Of a stretch of DNA of 64,000 bases, positions 1-7,035 are shown piece after piece. The notes under the pieces were generated by a model that saw only the letters and a program-made list of their open reading frames with translations, was not told the origin of the DNA and made no database searches. Each line of letters opens with the position of its first letter. The first letter of the stretch is position 1. Source of the DNA: Burkholderia contaminans (GTDB lineage: Bacteria > Pseudomonadota > Gammaproteobacteria > Burkholderiales > Burkholderiaceae); the NCBI RefSeq assembly GCF_029633825.1, contig NZ_CP090640.1, positions 2,852,001 to 2,916,000 of the forward strand, read 5' to 3'. The position numbers and the translations under genes are program-made.

Positions 1-2
1 TA

Positions 3-1028
3 CCGTCCTCGCTTCCTCCCCGCCGCGTATCCGTCGCGCCCATGCTCGACTGGACCGACCGCCATTGCCGGTCGTTCCACCGTACGCTGACGCGCGACAC
101 GTGGCTGTATACGGAGATGATCACGACGGGCGCGCTGCTGTTCGGCGATGCCCAGCGGCATCTCGCGTTCACGCCTAACGAATCGCCGGTCGCGCTGCAG
201 TTGGGCGGCAGCGAGCGGGACGATCTCGCGCGCGCAGCGAAGCTCGGCGAGCAGTGGGGCTACGACGAGATCAACCTGAATTGCGGATGCCCGTCCGAGC
301 GCGTGCAGCGCGGCGCGTTCGGCGCGTGCCTGATGAACGAGCCGCAGCTCGTCGCCGACTGCGTGAAGGCGATGCGCGATGCGGTGTCGGTGCCGGTCAC
401 GGTCAAGCACCGGATCGGTGTCGACGCGGTCGAGGACTACGCGTTCGTGCGCGACTTCGTCGGCACGGTGGCCGAGGCGGGCTGCGAGACGTTCGTCGTG
501 CATGCGCGCAATGCGATCCTGCAGGGGCTGTCACCGAAGGAGAATCGCGAGATCCCGCCGCTCAAGTACGACTATGCGTATCAGCTGAAGCGCGATTTTC
601 CGTCGCTCGAGATCGTCATCAACGGCGGCATTACGACGCTCGACGAAGTGGCGCAGCATCTCGAGCATGTCGATGGCGTGATGCTCGGCCGTGAGGCGTA
701 TCACAACCCGTACGTGCTCGCGGAGGTGGATACGCGCTTCTACGGATCGACCGCAGCGGTGCCGACGCGCGAAGAGGCCGAGGCGAAGCTGATCGAATAC
801 TGCGCGGCCGAACTGAAGCGCGGGACCTACCTCGGCGCGATCGTGCGACACGCGCTCGGGCTGTATCGCGGCATGCCCGGTGCACGCGGCTGGCGTCGTG
901 TGCTGTCCGACAACAAGAAGCTCGCGCGTGCTGATCTGGCCGTGTTCGACGAGGCGCGCGCGCATCTGAACGAGGCCGAAGAAGTTTTTGAAAAAAAAGC
1001 TTTGCAAGATTCAAAAGTGTTCGTATAA
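3..1028 (+). CDS. dusA: tRNA-dihydrouridine(20/20a) synthase DusA (5' truncated by window edge)
   Basis: FMN enzyme that reduces uridine to dihydrouridine at positions 20/20a of the tRNA D-loop. The frame is open to the left edge. The codons before the ATG at 42 read RRVSVAP, which joins MLDWTDRHCR to give the family's usual N-terminus, so the true start lies outside the window and the ATG at 42 is internal. Counting from that Met, the catalytic Cys motif GACLM lies at residues 95-98 (Cys 96), preceded by NLNCGCPSERVQ. FMN-contact motifs NGG and MLGREAY follow. The C-terminus (FEKKALQDSKVFV) is coded by unusually AT-rich DNA because it also carries the tRNA-His promoter; the TAA stop at 1026-1028 lies inside its -10 box. 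Identification is firm. Confidence 0.96.
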   Translation, partial: PSSLPPRRVSVAPMLDWTDRHCRSFHRTLTRDTWLYTEMITTGALLFGDAQRHLAFTPNESPVALQLGGSERDDLARAAKLGEQWGYDEINLNCGCPSERVQRGAFGACLMNEPQLVADCVKAMRDAVSVPVTVKHRIGVDAVEDYAFVRDFVGTVAEAGCETFVVHARNAILQGLSPKENREIPPLKYDYAYQLKRDFPSLEIVINGGITTLDEVAQHLEHVDGVMLGREAYHNPYVLAEVDTRFYGSTAAVPTREEAEAKLIEYCAAELKRGTYLGAIVRHALGLYRGMPGARGWRRVLSDNKKLARADLAVFDEARAHLNEAEEVFEKKALQDSKVFV

Positions 1029-1029
1029 T
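1001..1029 (+). promoter_or_regulatory. sigma70-type promoter of tRNA-His, inside the 3' end of dusA
   Basis: A perfect -10 TATAAT lies at 1024-1029. The -35 is TTTGCA at 1001-1006 with 17-bp spacing, or TTGCAA at 1002-1007 with 16-bp spacing. The -10 box contains the dusA stop codon. Local AT richness contrasts with the surrounding coding DNA. A start near 1036 would put the inverted repeat at 1031-1070 in the tRNA precursor leader. Confidence 0.75.
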
Positions 1030-1030
1030 C

Positions 1031-1070
1031 TTGTTCTTCGCTGCTGAAACACAAACGCAGCGAAGAACAA
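1031..1070 (+). repeat. Perfect 14-bp inverted repeat in the tRNA-His leader
   Basis: TTGTTCTTCGCTGC at 1031-1044 is the exact reverse complement of GCAGCGAAGAACAA at 1057-1070, with a 12-nt loop. It lies right after the -10 box and 15 nt before the mature tRNA 5' end. No U-run follows on the plus strand (AAAAGCAG follows), so it is not a canonical terminator. It could be a precursor-processing hairpin or a protein site. Confidence 0.85.
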
Positions 1071-1085
1071 AAAGCAGTAACAGTG

Positions 1086-1161
1086 GTGGCTGTAGCTCAG
1101 TTGGTAGAGTCCAGGATTGTGATTCCTGTCGTCGTGGGTTCGAGTCCCATCAGCCACCCCA
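1086..1161 (+). tRNA. tRNA-His (GTG anticodon)
   Basis: The acceptor arms GTGGCTG (1086-1092) and CAGCCAC (1151-1157) pair fully. A D-arm with AGCTCAGTTGGTAGAG and a T-arm with GGTTCGAGTCC are present. The anticodon stem is CAGGA/TCCTG (1112-1116/1124-1128), with loop TTGTGAT placing anticodon GTG at 1119-1121. CCA is encoded at 1159-1161. A G at 1085 opposite C73 (1158) fits the extra G-1:C73 pair that identifies tRNA-His. Confidence 0.97.
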
Positions 1162-1188
1162 AAGAATTCCAAGCGGTATCAAGTTGTT

Positions 1189-1224
1189 AAAAACGGCACT
1201 GTCCCAAAAGACAGTGCCGTTTTT
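1189..1224 (+). terminator. Intrinsic terminator after tRNA-His
   Basis: A 15-bp perfect stem (AAAAACGGCACTGTC at 1189-1203 with GACAGTGCCGTTTTT at 1210-1224) has a 6-nt loop CCAAAA. A run of T closes the stem on the plus strand. The mirror arrangement also gives five T on the minus strand, so it may work in both directions and also end the minus-strand gene at 1433. Confidence 0.9.
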
Positions 1225-1432
1225 GTTTTGGAATTCCATAATCGGGAATTACAGGCCTCGTCGCTTTACGATCTTCATTCGATCGTTGTGCCGTCCGCGT
1301 AACCGACCAACAACACGACACTCTGGTCTTTGTTCCGTGATCGTGAGCTTGGTCGAATCGAGAAACGCCTGGACGAACAGAAACGACGACGACCTCGGCA
1401 ACGAACAATGCCGCTATACGCACAACCCGCGC

Positions 1433-1951
1433 TTAACGATCGACCACATTGCTCGCAATCCCCGCCTGAACCGTTCGGGTGTTTCGAAAAACCACCCACG
1501 ACCACAAAGCGCCACCCGCCACCTTTGCGACGAACTGCAATGCGGCGATCGTCGGAAACACTGCCCCAAACGCAATAAGCGGAAAGACGATGGAGTCGAC
1601 AGCCGCGCCCGCGACGTTCGCACCGTTGGCGCGCGCCAGTATCGGAAAGCGACGTGCGAGTTGAAATACGATTGCACTTGCCATGGCTGCCGAACCGAAC
1701 GCAACGAGAGACGCGAGGGCGATTTCCTTGGCAGCGGGATTGAGCGCGTAACTGACTACGCCCGCGGCCGCGATCAACGCAAGCATCCTCGACCAAAGCG
1801 CGCGGCCGCGCCAGTCCAGGTGGAGCCGGTCTCGAATCGCGAGATCGAGTCCGATCAGAAAGAACGCGATGATCGGTGTAGCAGCCGGTCCGAAATGAGC
1901 GACCATCAGGTTCGCGACAGCGACTGCTGCGATATAGATCAAGACGTACAT
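1433..1951 (-). CDS. VUT family (YhhQ/QueT-like) membrane protein
   Basis: 172-residue polytopic inner-membrane protein beginning MYVLIYIAAVAVANLMVAHF, with about five to six hydrophobic segments. The opening pattern, a charged DLAIRDRLHLDW loop after the second helix, and the SIVFPLIAFG segment match the VUT/YhhQ family, some members of which import queuosine precursors. The ATG at 1951 has a good Shine-Dalgarno (GGGGAA). A longer in-frame extension to 2233 has low-complexity, arginine-rich content and is not supported. The neighbouring tRNA-His is a queuosine-modified tRNA (GUN anticodon), a suggestive but unproven link. Substrate is inferred. Confidence 0.8.
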   Translation of the reverse strand: MYVLIYIAAVAVANLMVAHFGPAATPIIAFFLIGLDLAIRDRLHLDWRGRALWSRMLALIAAAGVVSYALNPAAKEIALASLVAFGSAAMASAIVFQLARRFPILARANGANVAGAAVDSIVFPLIAFGAVFPTIAALQFVAKVAGGALWSWVVFRNTRTVQAGIASNVVDR

Positions 1952-2271
1952 GATTCCCCTGCAATGAAGAGTGCGCGCTGCGTCGATTCGGAGCCGAAGT
2001 TTGCCATACGTGGCTGATTCGACGGACGGGTGCTTCGCTACGAGCAAGCCGGATGGAGCTTCGCACGGTTGGCGGACGGCCAGGGTGGCGAGCGACAGGA
2101 TATCGTCACTGTGTCGCCGGTTTTCATCAATGGATCTCCGACGCGAGACTGGATGGCCGTATCCCGTCGACGTGATGTTGCGAAGTTTCCTGTCCCGGCT
2201 AAGGTTCTTGCGCCCCGTGCCGTTATCTTCCATGGACAGCCCTCGTGCCTCGAATGCTGATCCGTTTTCTT

Positions 2272-2304
2272 GCCTGCTCGCGTTTCGCGTGAGCAGGCTT
2301 TTTT
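2272..2304 (+). terminator. Intrinsic terminator
   Basis: GCCTGCTC (2272-2279) pairs with GAGCAGGC (2291-2298), with further pairing inside, followed by six T at 2299-2304. It acts on the plus strand only. No plus-strand gene is recognised upstream. Confidence 0.75.
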
Positions 2305-2437
2305 CGTTTTTGGCCGCGCTTTGCGCATGAATGGCGGAACGGGACAGGGATTTGGCGTCAAACGACGGTGCTCAACAATCTTACATTGGTGTAATGTGTC
2401 GGCTTCCTCGTGCCCTCATGCTTTGCAGGGCCGTTCG

Positions 2438-2472
2438 ATCCCGACGACCAATGACGAAGTCGGGATTTTTTT
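2438..2472 (+). terminator. Intrinsic terminator
   Basis: ATCCCGAC (2438-2445) pairs with GTCGGGAT (2459-2466) across a 13-nt loop and continues into a T-run through 2472. It ends a putative short plus-strand transcript that begins after the terminator at 2272-2304. Confidence 0.75.
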
Positions 2473-2846
2473 GCCTGCATCCCGTTGCACTGGCAACGAG
2501 TTGCAGCGACGCCCGGTGGCCCGGCGCCGACATGATCGCGTCAGACGTGAAGAAGACGCGCGCTGGCGAACGTCACGAGCCACTGGGTGGCGAGGGCGCA
2601 TGCAGGGTACGCGACGATAACGTGCGGAGTACGACGCCTTGATTTCGTCGTCCAGTGACGGGCCGACACGGTATCGTTCGAGCGCAGCGTCGTTGGGGGG
2701 GGCATGCGCCAACGTGCGGAATATTTTTGCGGCGAGACGTCCCGATCAAGAGGGCAAGCTGAGTGGGGCCACCGAAGCCGGAAACCCCGGCGCGCTGCGT
2801 GAGCAGGATCTCGGGCGACTTCTCGCCGCGGCGCCACTGCAATGAC

Positions 2847-3161
2847 ATGACCGACGAGGATTGGGATCGCGCGCTGGCGGACGGCTTCACGAAGCTCGGA
2901 AACCGGGATCTGGGGATGAAGGGGGAACTGGCCGGATCGCGCTATCTCGCCGATGGCATTGCTCACGGCAAGACGTGGTCGTCGTTTACGCGTCCGTACA
3001 AGATCCGGGCCACCGACCGCATCACGACGGCGGGCAAGGCACGTGCTCGCGACGCCTGTGCGCTCGCAGCCGAGGGCGTGATGACGAACGGGGCCGTTGT
3101 GCGGTCGCCGATCATCGTGATGAAGCTCGCGCCGGTTGGGGGCGTTGCGCTCGGACAGTGA
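2847..3161 (+). CDS. Hypothetical protein, 104 aa
   Basis: The frame MTDEDWDRALADGFTKLGNR... has normal host codon use with strong third-position GC, unlike neighbouring open frames, and is followed by a structured region with a terminator at 3299-3331. I do not recognise a family. There is no signal peptide or membrane segment. The ATG at 2847 is preferred over upstream in-frame ATGs because the upstream sequence is low quality, but no clear Shine-Dalgarno is visible. It may be a genuine small protein or a decayed remnant. Confidence 0.35.
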   Translation: MTDEDWDRALADGFTKLGNRDLGMKGELAGSRYLADGIAHGKTWSSFTRPYKIRATDRITTAGKARARDACALAAEGVMTNGAVVRSPIIVMKLAPVGGVALGQ

Positions 3162-3195
3162 CGCGATCCGAGCGGCATGCGGGCGAACCAATTGC

Positions 3196-3331
3196 TGCGG
3201 CATTGTCACCAAATGGTGAGTTGCCGCACAGATCGTTGCGCAGCCCACGCTCACAATTTGGCCGGTTGACCGTTCTTCCCCGGCCCGGTCAACCATTTCC
3301 CCGCTCGCTCGCGCAGGAGCGGGGGCTTTTT
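3196..3331 (+). ncRNA. Candidate small RNA 1 (three hairpins, terminator-ended)
   Basis: Three consecutive hairpins occur on the plus strand. The first is 3196-3228 (TGCGGCA/TGCCGCA outer stem, TCACC/GGTGA inner stem, AAAT loop). The second is 3264-3294 (perfect 9-bp GGTTGACCG/CGGTCAACC with a pyrimidine-rich loop containing TTCTTCCCC). The third is the terminator at 3299-3331. The unpaired C-rich loop could base-pair with Shine-Dalgarno sequences. It could instead be the 3' untranslated region of the small gene ending at 3161. No clear promoter was found. Confidence 0.35.
3299..3331 (+). terminator. Intrinsic terminator
   Basis: CCCCGCTC (3299-3306) pairs with GAGCGGGG (3317-3324), followed by GC and TTTTT to 3331. 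Plus-strand only. It ends either the 2847-3161 gene or the adjoining RNA candidate. Confidence 0.75.
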
Positions 3332-3338
3332 GCCCGTC

Positions 3339-3543
3339 CGACGCGGGAAGGCTGCGTCGACGGAACCGGACAGGCGTCCGGCGGGCAGCGTGATCGCATC
3401 GATTGCGCGCCCCGGCATCCGTTCGCCTGATCCGCACGAATCGCTTTCCTCGTGCCTGAGCGAACCCTCAGGCCCATCGCCGGTTTCGGCCGGTGATGCC
3501 TTGGTCCCGGCGGCGCGCAAGCATGCCGCCGGGATATTTTTTG
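3339..3543 (+). ncRNA. Candidate small RNA 2 (row of hairpins, terminator-ended)
   Basis: About 205 nt between two terminators hold six short stems in order: 3339-3359 (CGACGC/GCGTCG, loop GGGAAGGCT), 3366-3381 (CCGGAC/GTCCGG), 3434-3455 (GCACGA/TCGTGC), 3455-3472 (CCTGAG/CTCAGG), 3475-3498 (9 bp with one G-U pair), and the terminator 3506-3542. No coding frame with a ribosome site is present. Short stems arise by chance in GC-rich DNA, so density plus the closing terminator is the argument, not any one stem. Confidence 0.35.
3506..3542 (+). terminator. Intrinsic terminator
   Basis: CCCGGCGGC (3506-3514) pairs with GCCGCCGGG (3525-3533), followed by ATATTTTTT to 3542. It faces the plus strand, so it does not serve the convergent minus-strand gene ending at 3592. 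Confidence 0.8.
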
Positions 3544-3591
3544 CGCCGGATGCGTTGCATCACATGCCGCACGGCGGGCAGGCCGCTCCGC

Positions 3592-4335
3592 TCAGCCAGC
3601 CTGTTCGACGCTGGTTTCCCATCCGTCGTAATTCCCTCCGAGTGCACGCACTTCGTGGTTGATCGCGATCGTATGGCGCGTGATGTCGGCGAGTGCCATG
3701 GTGCCTTCATGTGAAAACCGGACGGCCGACTTGCCGTCCTCGGTGGGCGCAACCGATTCGACCGGATAGCCTTTCGATTCGGCCCAGTCCGCGAACTGAT
3801 GCGCGTCGCTCGGGTCGGGGAAGTACGCCCAGTGCATCACGCGCCGGCTTATGTCGCTGGCGTCGCCTTTTTTTCGCAACTCATCCAGCACGCGCATGTC
3901 GCGCATGATCAGCCAGTCGTCGTCGGTCGGGTAGAGCGTCTGCCAGTACGCTTCCTTGTCCGGATCGTCCTGGTGCGCGTACTGCAGTGCGTAAGTCGTC
4001 TGATCGGCCAGCGCGTCGACGATCTCCGTCGCTGCCTCTTCGTCGAACGGCACGTAGAAAAGGAAATCGCGATGGCCGTCGACGGTGATGCGGCCGACCT
4101 GCACGCCACCTTTCGCGGTGATCGTGGCGTCGAGCAGATCCTCGATCTGCGCGAGACCGGCGAATTCGTCGCTGGTCGGCAGGCCTTCCTGCGTCGGATG
4201 CGCAAAGGGGACGCGCACGCTGAGCAGCGATGTGCGCGGATCGCCTTCGGCGATTTCCGCAAAGCCGTGGTTGAAGCTGATGAAAGCCTGATGGTCGCCC
4301 ATTCTGGCAGGGAAGGTTCCCCAGGCGTCAGTCAT
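3592..4335 (-). CDS. DUF695 / RraB-like two-domain protein
   Basis: 247-residue soluble protein. The N-terminal half (about 1-135: WGTFPARMGDHQAFISFNHGFAEIAEGDPR... LFYVPFD) matches DUF695. The C-terminal half (about 140-247: MRVLDELRKKGDASDISRRVMHWAYFPDPSDAHQFADW ... GGNYDGWET) matches the RraB family, which in E. coli binds RNase E and modulates its activity. The ATG at 4335 has GGGAG upstream; an in-frame longer start at 4392 would overlap the divergent promoter. A role in RNase E control is inferred from the second domain only. Confidence 0.85.
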   Translation of the reverse strand: MTDAWGTFPARMGDHQAFISFNHGFAEIAEGDPRTSLLSVRVPFAHPTQEGLPTSDEFAGLAQIEDLLDATITAKGGVQVGRITVDGHRDFLFYVPFDEEAATEIVDALADQTTYALQYAHQDDPDKEAYWQTLYPTDDDWLIMRDMRVLDELRKKGDASDISRRVMHWAYFPDPSDAHQFADWAESKGYPVESVAPTEDGKSAVRFSHEGTMALADITRHTIAINHEVRALGGNYDGWETSVEQAG

Positions 4336-4361
4336 GTGTTTCTCCCGTGCACGATTGTCTG

Positions 4362-4390
4362 TTGACGGTTGTAAAGCGTCCCAATGTATC
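4362..4390 (+). promoter_or_regulatory. Possible sigma70 promoter of the VOC gene
   Basis: TTGACG at 4362-4367, a 17-bp spacer, and TGTATC at 4385-4390 lie about 30 bp before the start codon at 4422, in the divergent gap with the DUF695 gene. The -10 match is weak. Confidence 0.4.
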
Positions 4391-4421
4391 ATCGAAAATC
4401 GCGTGGGCCGAAGGAGCGCAC

Positions 4422-4805
4422 ATGATCGCGAGTCTGGGCATCCTGGTGCCGGTCGAAGACGACCGCTTCCGGGCGGTGGTGGATTTCTATCGGTTGGCGC
4501 TCGCGCTGCCCGTGCTTGCCGAAGGCGTGTCGGCTGCGGGGAATCCGTGGCATCGCTTTGTCGTGGATGGGGCGACGCTGACCATCCATACGGGTAGCGG
4601 TGGCAAGTTTCCGTACCCTGAGTTTCGTCCGACCGGCCATGGCATTGCGCTGGCCATCGAAGTGGCGCATGTCTCGGAAGCCGTCGCGCGACTCGAATCG
4701 TGTCGCGTCAGTATCCTGAACGAATGGGACTACGGCGACGGCACGATCGCGATTTCCGTGGCGGATCCGGCGGGAAACGTCTGCGAGATCTGGGGCAGTC
4801 CGTGA
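4422..4805 (+). CDS. VOC (glyoxalase/bleomycin-resistance fold) protein
   Basis: 127-residue single-module VOC protein: an opening MIASLGILVPVEDDRFRAVVDFYRLALALPV (beta-alpha-beta with the typical DFY), a central hydrophobic strand, and a closing ADPAGNVCEIWG in place of the common DPDGN-x-xEL. The VOC fold forms a metal site from paired modules and serves lyases, dioxygenases and resistance proteins. The substrate cannot be read from sequence. The ATG at 4422 is preceded by AAGGAGC, so the in-frame start at 4347 is rejected. Confidence 0.82.
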   Translation: MIASLGILVPVEDDRFRAVVDFYRLALALPVLAEGVSAAGNPWHRFVVDGATLTIHTGSGGKFPYPEFRPTGHGIALAIEVAHVSEAVARLESCRVSILNEWDYGDGTIAISVADPAGNVCEIWGSP

Positions 4806-4851
4806 CCGCGCATCGGTATGGCGGACCGCAAAAAATTCGAAGGAGATGCCG

Positions 4852-5160
4852 ATGTCGACGTTTGCGGTGAATGGCGTGCGAATCGATCCGCTCAGCGCGC
4901 GCGTGACGCACGTGCGCTGGGCGGCCGTGAATCCGGCTGACCGGTCGTGGGCGGCGACGCCAAGCGAAGCGCCGGTGGCGGACGTGGCGCGTGCACTCGC
5001 GTCCGGAAACGATGTCCGCGCAATCTTCTCGGCATCGGACGCCACCGCGATCGGGCCTAGGCTGAAACGCGTGTTGTATCGCGATGCATCGGAAGGTATC
5101 GAGCTCGACATCGATGCAACGAACGAGTCGCGCACTTTGCGCGACCTGCCGCAAATCTGA
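4852..5160 (+). CDS. Small hypothetical protein (possibly DUF3892-like)
   Basis: 102 residues, MSTFAVNGVRIDPLSARVTHVRWAAV..., predicted soluble. A THVRW element followed by an alternating strand/helix layout (APVADVARALASGNDV) resembles the small DUF3892 fold, but the match is only by eye. The ATG at 4852 sits 6 nt after AAGGAG; the ATG at 4846 directly abuts the Shine-Dalgarno and is less likely. It lies 46 nt downstream of the VOC gene on the same strand, so the two may be co-transcribed. Confidence 0.6.
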   Translation: MSTFAVNGVRIDPLSARVTHVRWAAVNPADRSWAATPSEAPVADVARALASGNDVRAIFSASDATAIGPRLKRVLYRDASEGIELDIDATNESRTLRDLPQI

Positions 5161-5368
5161 CCGGCCCGGCATGCGCCAGCGAGAGCGCGTGCCGCCGCAT
5201 GAATGGCGGCAGCTGGCCGAATGGCCGCTCGCGCGACGTCGATCGCGAGGAGTAGCATTGGATGACCGTCATGCTGCAACGGCGGTTGCGCCGAACGGTC
5301 TGACGGGGCACGTGATATTGAGCGAGCCCGTTTTACCGGAAGCGAATATCGCAAACGCGTACGAGATC

Positions 5369-5611
5369 ATGTCCAGACCGCTCATCGCCCTGTTGGCATC
5401 CGATCTTTGTCTCGCGCTGTCGGCTTGCCAGACCGCGCCCGAGCTGCCTCCGCTGCCATCGCCCGACACCGCGTCGGCTGCCGCGGCCGTTCCGGCATCG
5501 TCGACGTCCGAGCCGATCCGTGGCGTCGGCCAGGCACCTCATCTGGCAGGGCAGAGTCACTGGGCCATCGGTCAATGCACGACGAACGGCACCGTCAAGG
5601 TGTGCAACTGA
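5369..5611 (+). CDS. Small putative lipoprotein
   Basis: 80 residues: MSRPLIALLASDLCLALSAC is a lipoprotein signal with lipobox LSAC (Cys 20), followed by a Pro/Ala/Ser-rich linker and a short C-terminal part with two Cys (QCTTNGTVKVCN). Processing by signal peptidase II and anchoring in the envelope are inferred. The ribosome site is poor and the gene is short, but the signal and codon use support it. Function unknown. Confidence 0.5.
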   Translation: MSRPLIALLASDLCLALSACQTAPELPPLPSPDTASAAAAVPASSTSEPIRGVGQAPHLAGQSHWAIGQCTTNGTVKVCN

Positions 5612-5789
5612 ACATGATCGATGCCGACGAAGCGTGGCCCGTTCCGCGCGGACGAAGGCGCGTTGTCGTGCGTCGTTGCTTACCTTCGTCGATCCCGGTC
5701 ATTTCCTGTCGACATGCCGCCTGTCTCGGCGCATCGATCGGGTGTCCGACCTCAATGAGCCGGTTGTCGTCGATGTGAGCGATTGCGCG

Positions 5790-6332
5790 ATGAACGACGA
5801 AAGCGAAACCTCCGATTCCGGCTGGCGTGTGGATCCCGACGCGGGAACTGTCGTCGGTCAGTTGCCGGTGACGCTGGCGGTCGACGGCCGGAGCCTGAGA
5901 CGAAGGGCGATCGTGTGCGCGATGCTGGCCGTGGCGACCCTGTGCGGTTATGCGGCTGCTCCGGCGCTATGGCCGGTGGCGGCACTGGCCGTGTTGCTGG
6001 CGCTGGCGGGGGCTGCCTTCTTCGTGTCGTCGCGGCGCAGGATGGCGCTGCATGTCGACGAGACGGGCTTCAGGCTGATCGGGGCTTTGCGCGAGCAACC
6101 CGTCACGCCGTGGCGCGACGTCACCGAATTCCGGATCATCAGCGTGGCCGGAAATCGCTACATCGGCTATCAGTTCTCGGCGCTTTCATCGCGCAACAAG
6201 GTACCGGGTGGCGTGATGCTGCCGATCGCCCGGTTTGCCGATCTGCCGCTCGATGCGGTGGCCGGATTGCTGGAGGCATGTCGTCGGCAGTTCGGCGTAC
6301 CGGACAACGACACCGACCGAACGGGCCGATGA
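5790..6332 (+). CDS. Membrane protein with PH-like/STM3941-type domain
   Basis: 180 residues. An N-terminal polar stretch (1-35) is followed by two membrane segments (roughly 40-75: VCAMLAVATLCGYAAAPALWPVAALAVLLALAGAAFFV, shown here as one hydrophobic hairpin), then a cytosolic domain with MALHVDETGFRL and PWRDVTEFRII, typical of small bacterial PH-like membrane proteins such as STM3941. Function unknown. The start at 5790 is the best ATG; a GTG at 5742 in frame is possible. Confidence 0.65.
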   Translation: MNDESETSDSGWRVDPDAGTVVGQLPVTLAVDGRSLRRRAIVCAMLAVATLCGYAAAPALWPVAALAVLLALAGAAFFVSSRRRMALHVDETGFRLIGALREQPVTPWRDVTEFRIISVAGNRYIGYQFSALSSRNKVPGGVMLPIARFADLPLDAVAGLLEACRRQFGVPDNDTDRTGR

Positions 6333-6495
6333 CGCCCGATGCGGGGAACCCACGTGCGCCGATATCCGAGAAAAACAAAAAAATGTCGGGCGCCGTGTCG
6401 AATTCCGCCGGGTTCGACCGTCGTAGCATCGGAGGCGTGCGCATCGCGCGTCCGTCCCGATTCCGATACGACAACCGACCGAAGGAGCGACACCC

Positions 6496-6969
6496 ATGTC
6501 CACGTCCGTCAAACCGATCCCGGAAGGGATGCGCACACTGACGCCGCACCTGATCTGCGCCGGCGCAGCAGCGGCCATCGACTTCTACAAGCGCGCGTTC
6601 AATGCAAGCGAACAGTTTCGCCTGGCGATGCCCGACGGCCGGCTCGCGCACGCGTGCCTCGTGATTGGCGATTCGACACTGATGCTGGTGGATGAAATGC
6701 CCGAGCATGGCGCGCTCGGGCCGAAGGCACTGAAAGGCACGCCGGTCTGCCTGCACCTGTACGTGCCGGACACCGACGCGGCGATTGCGAAGGCGGTCGC
6801 GGCCGGCGCGACGGTCACGATCCCGGCTGCCGACATGTTCTGGGGCGATCGCTACGGACAGGTCGAGGATCCGTTCGGCCATCGATGGTCGCTCGCGACG
6901 CATCAGCGCGACCTGACGCCCGAGCAGATCGCGGAGGCCATGGCCAGCGCGCCGCCGTGCGGAAGCTGA
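6496..6969 (+). CDS. VOC family protein (PhnB/YdcJ-type glyoxalase fold)
   Basis: 157 residues: MSTSVKPIPEGMRTLTPHLICAGAAAAIDFYKRAF, then GDSTLMLVDE, HLYVPDTDAAIAKAVAAGATV, and DPFGHRWSLATH near the end. This is the common 150-residue VOC form related to PhnB-like proteins, with the DPFGHRW signature. The usual 'ED..PFGH' metal-side motif is intact (QVEDPFGHRW). Substrate unknown. The ATG follows AAGGAGCGACACCC. Transcribed alone and convergent with the diguanylate cyclase. Confidence 0.85.
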   Translation: MSTSVKPIPEGMRTLTPHLICAGAAAAIDFYKRAFNASEQFRLAMPDGRLAHACLVIGDSTLMLVDEMPEHGALGPKALKGTPVCLHLYVPDTDAAIAKAVAAGATVTIPAADMFWGDRYGQVEDPFGHRWSLATHQRDLTPEQIAEAMASAPPCGS

Positions 6970-7035
6970 TGCAACCACGCAACGGCAGTTGAGCGGCAGG
7001 GCGGTGGCAGGCGCTTGCGCCCGGTCCGTCCGCGC

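Larger units (their letters stand above)
1952..2846. other. Gene-poor interval with two plus-strand terminators
   Basis: No convincing coding frame is seen on either strand; the open frames are arginine-rich shadows without ribosome sites. It holds the upstream region of the minus-strand VUT gene and two plus-strand terminators (2272-2304 and 2438-2472), implying at least one short plus-strand transcript. A small hairpin (TTACA-TTGG-TGTAA, 2381-2394) precedes the second terminator. Confidence 0.6.

Noticed and set aside
1031..2017. Plus-strand open frame running through the tRNA-His gene
   Set aside because: Translates tRNA and terminator sequence and lies antisense to the VUT gene.
1952..2260. 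preQ1-type riboswitch before the VUT gene
   Set aside because: I looked for a compact pseudoknot with an A-rich tail near the ribosome site on the minus strand and saw none.
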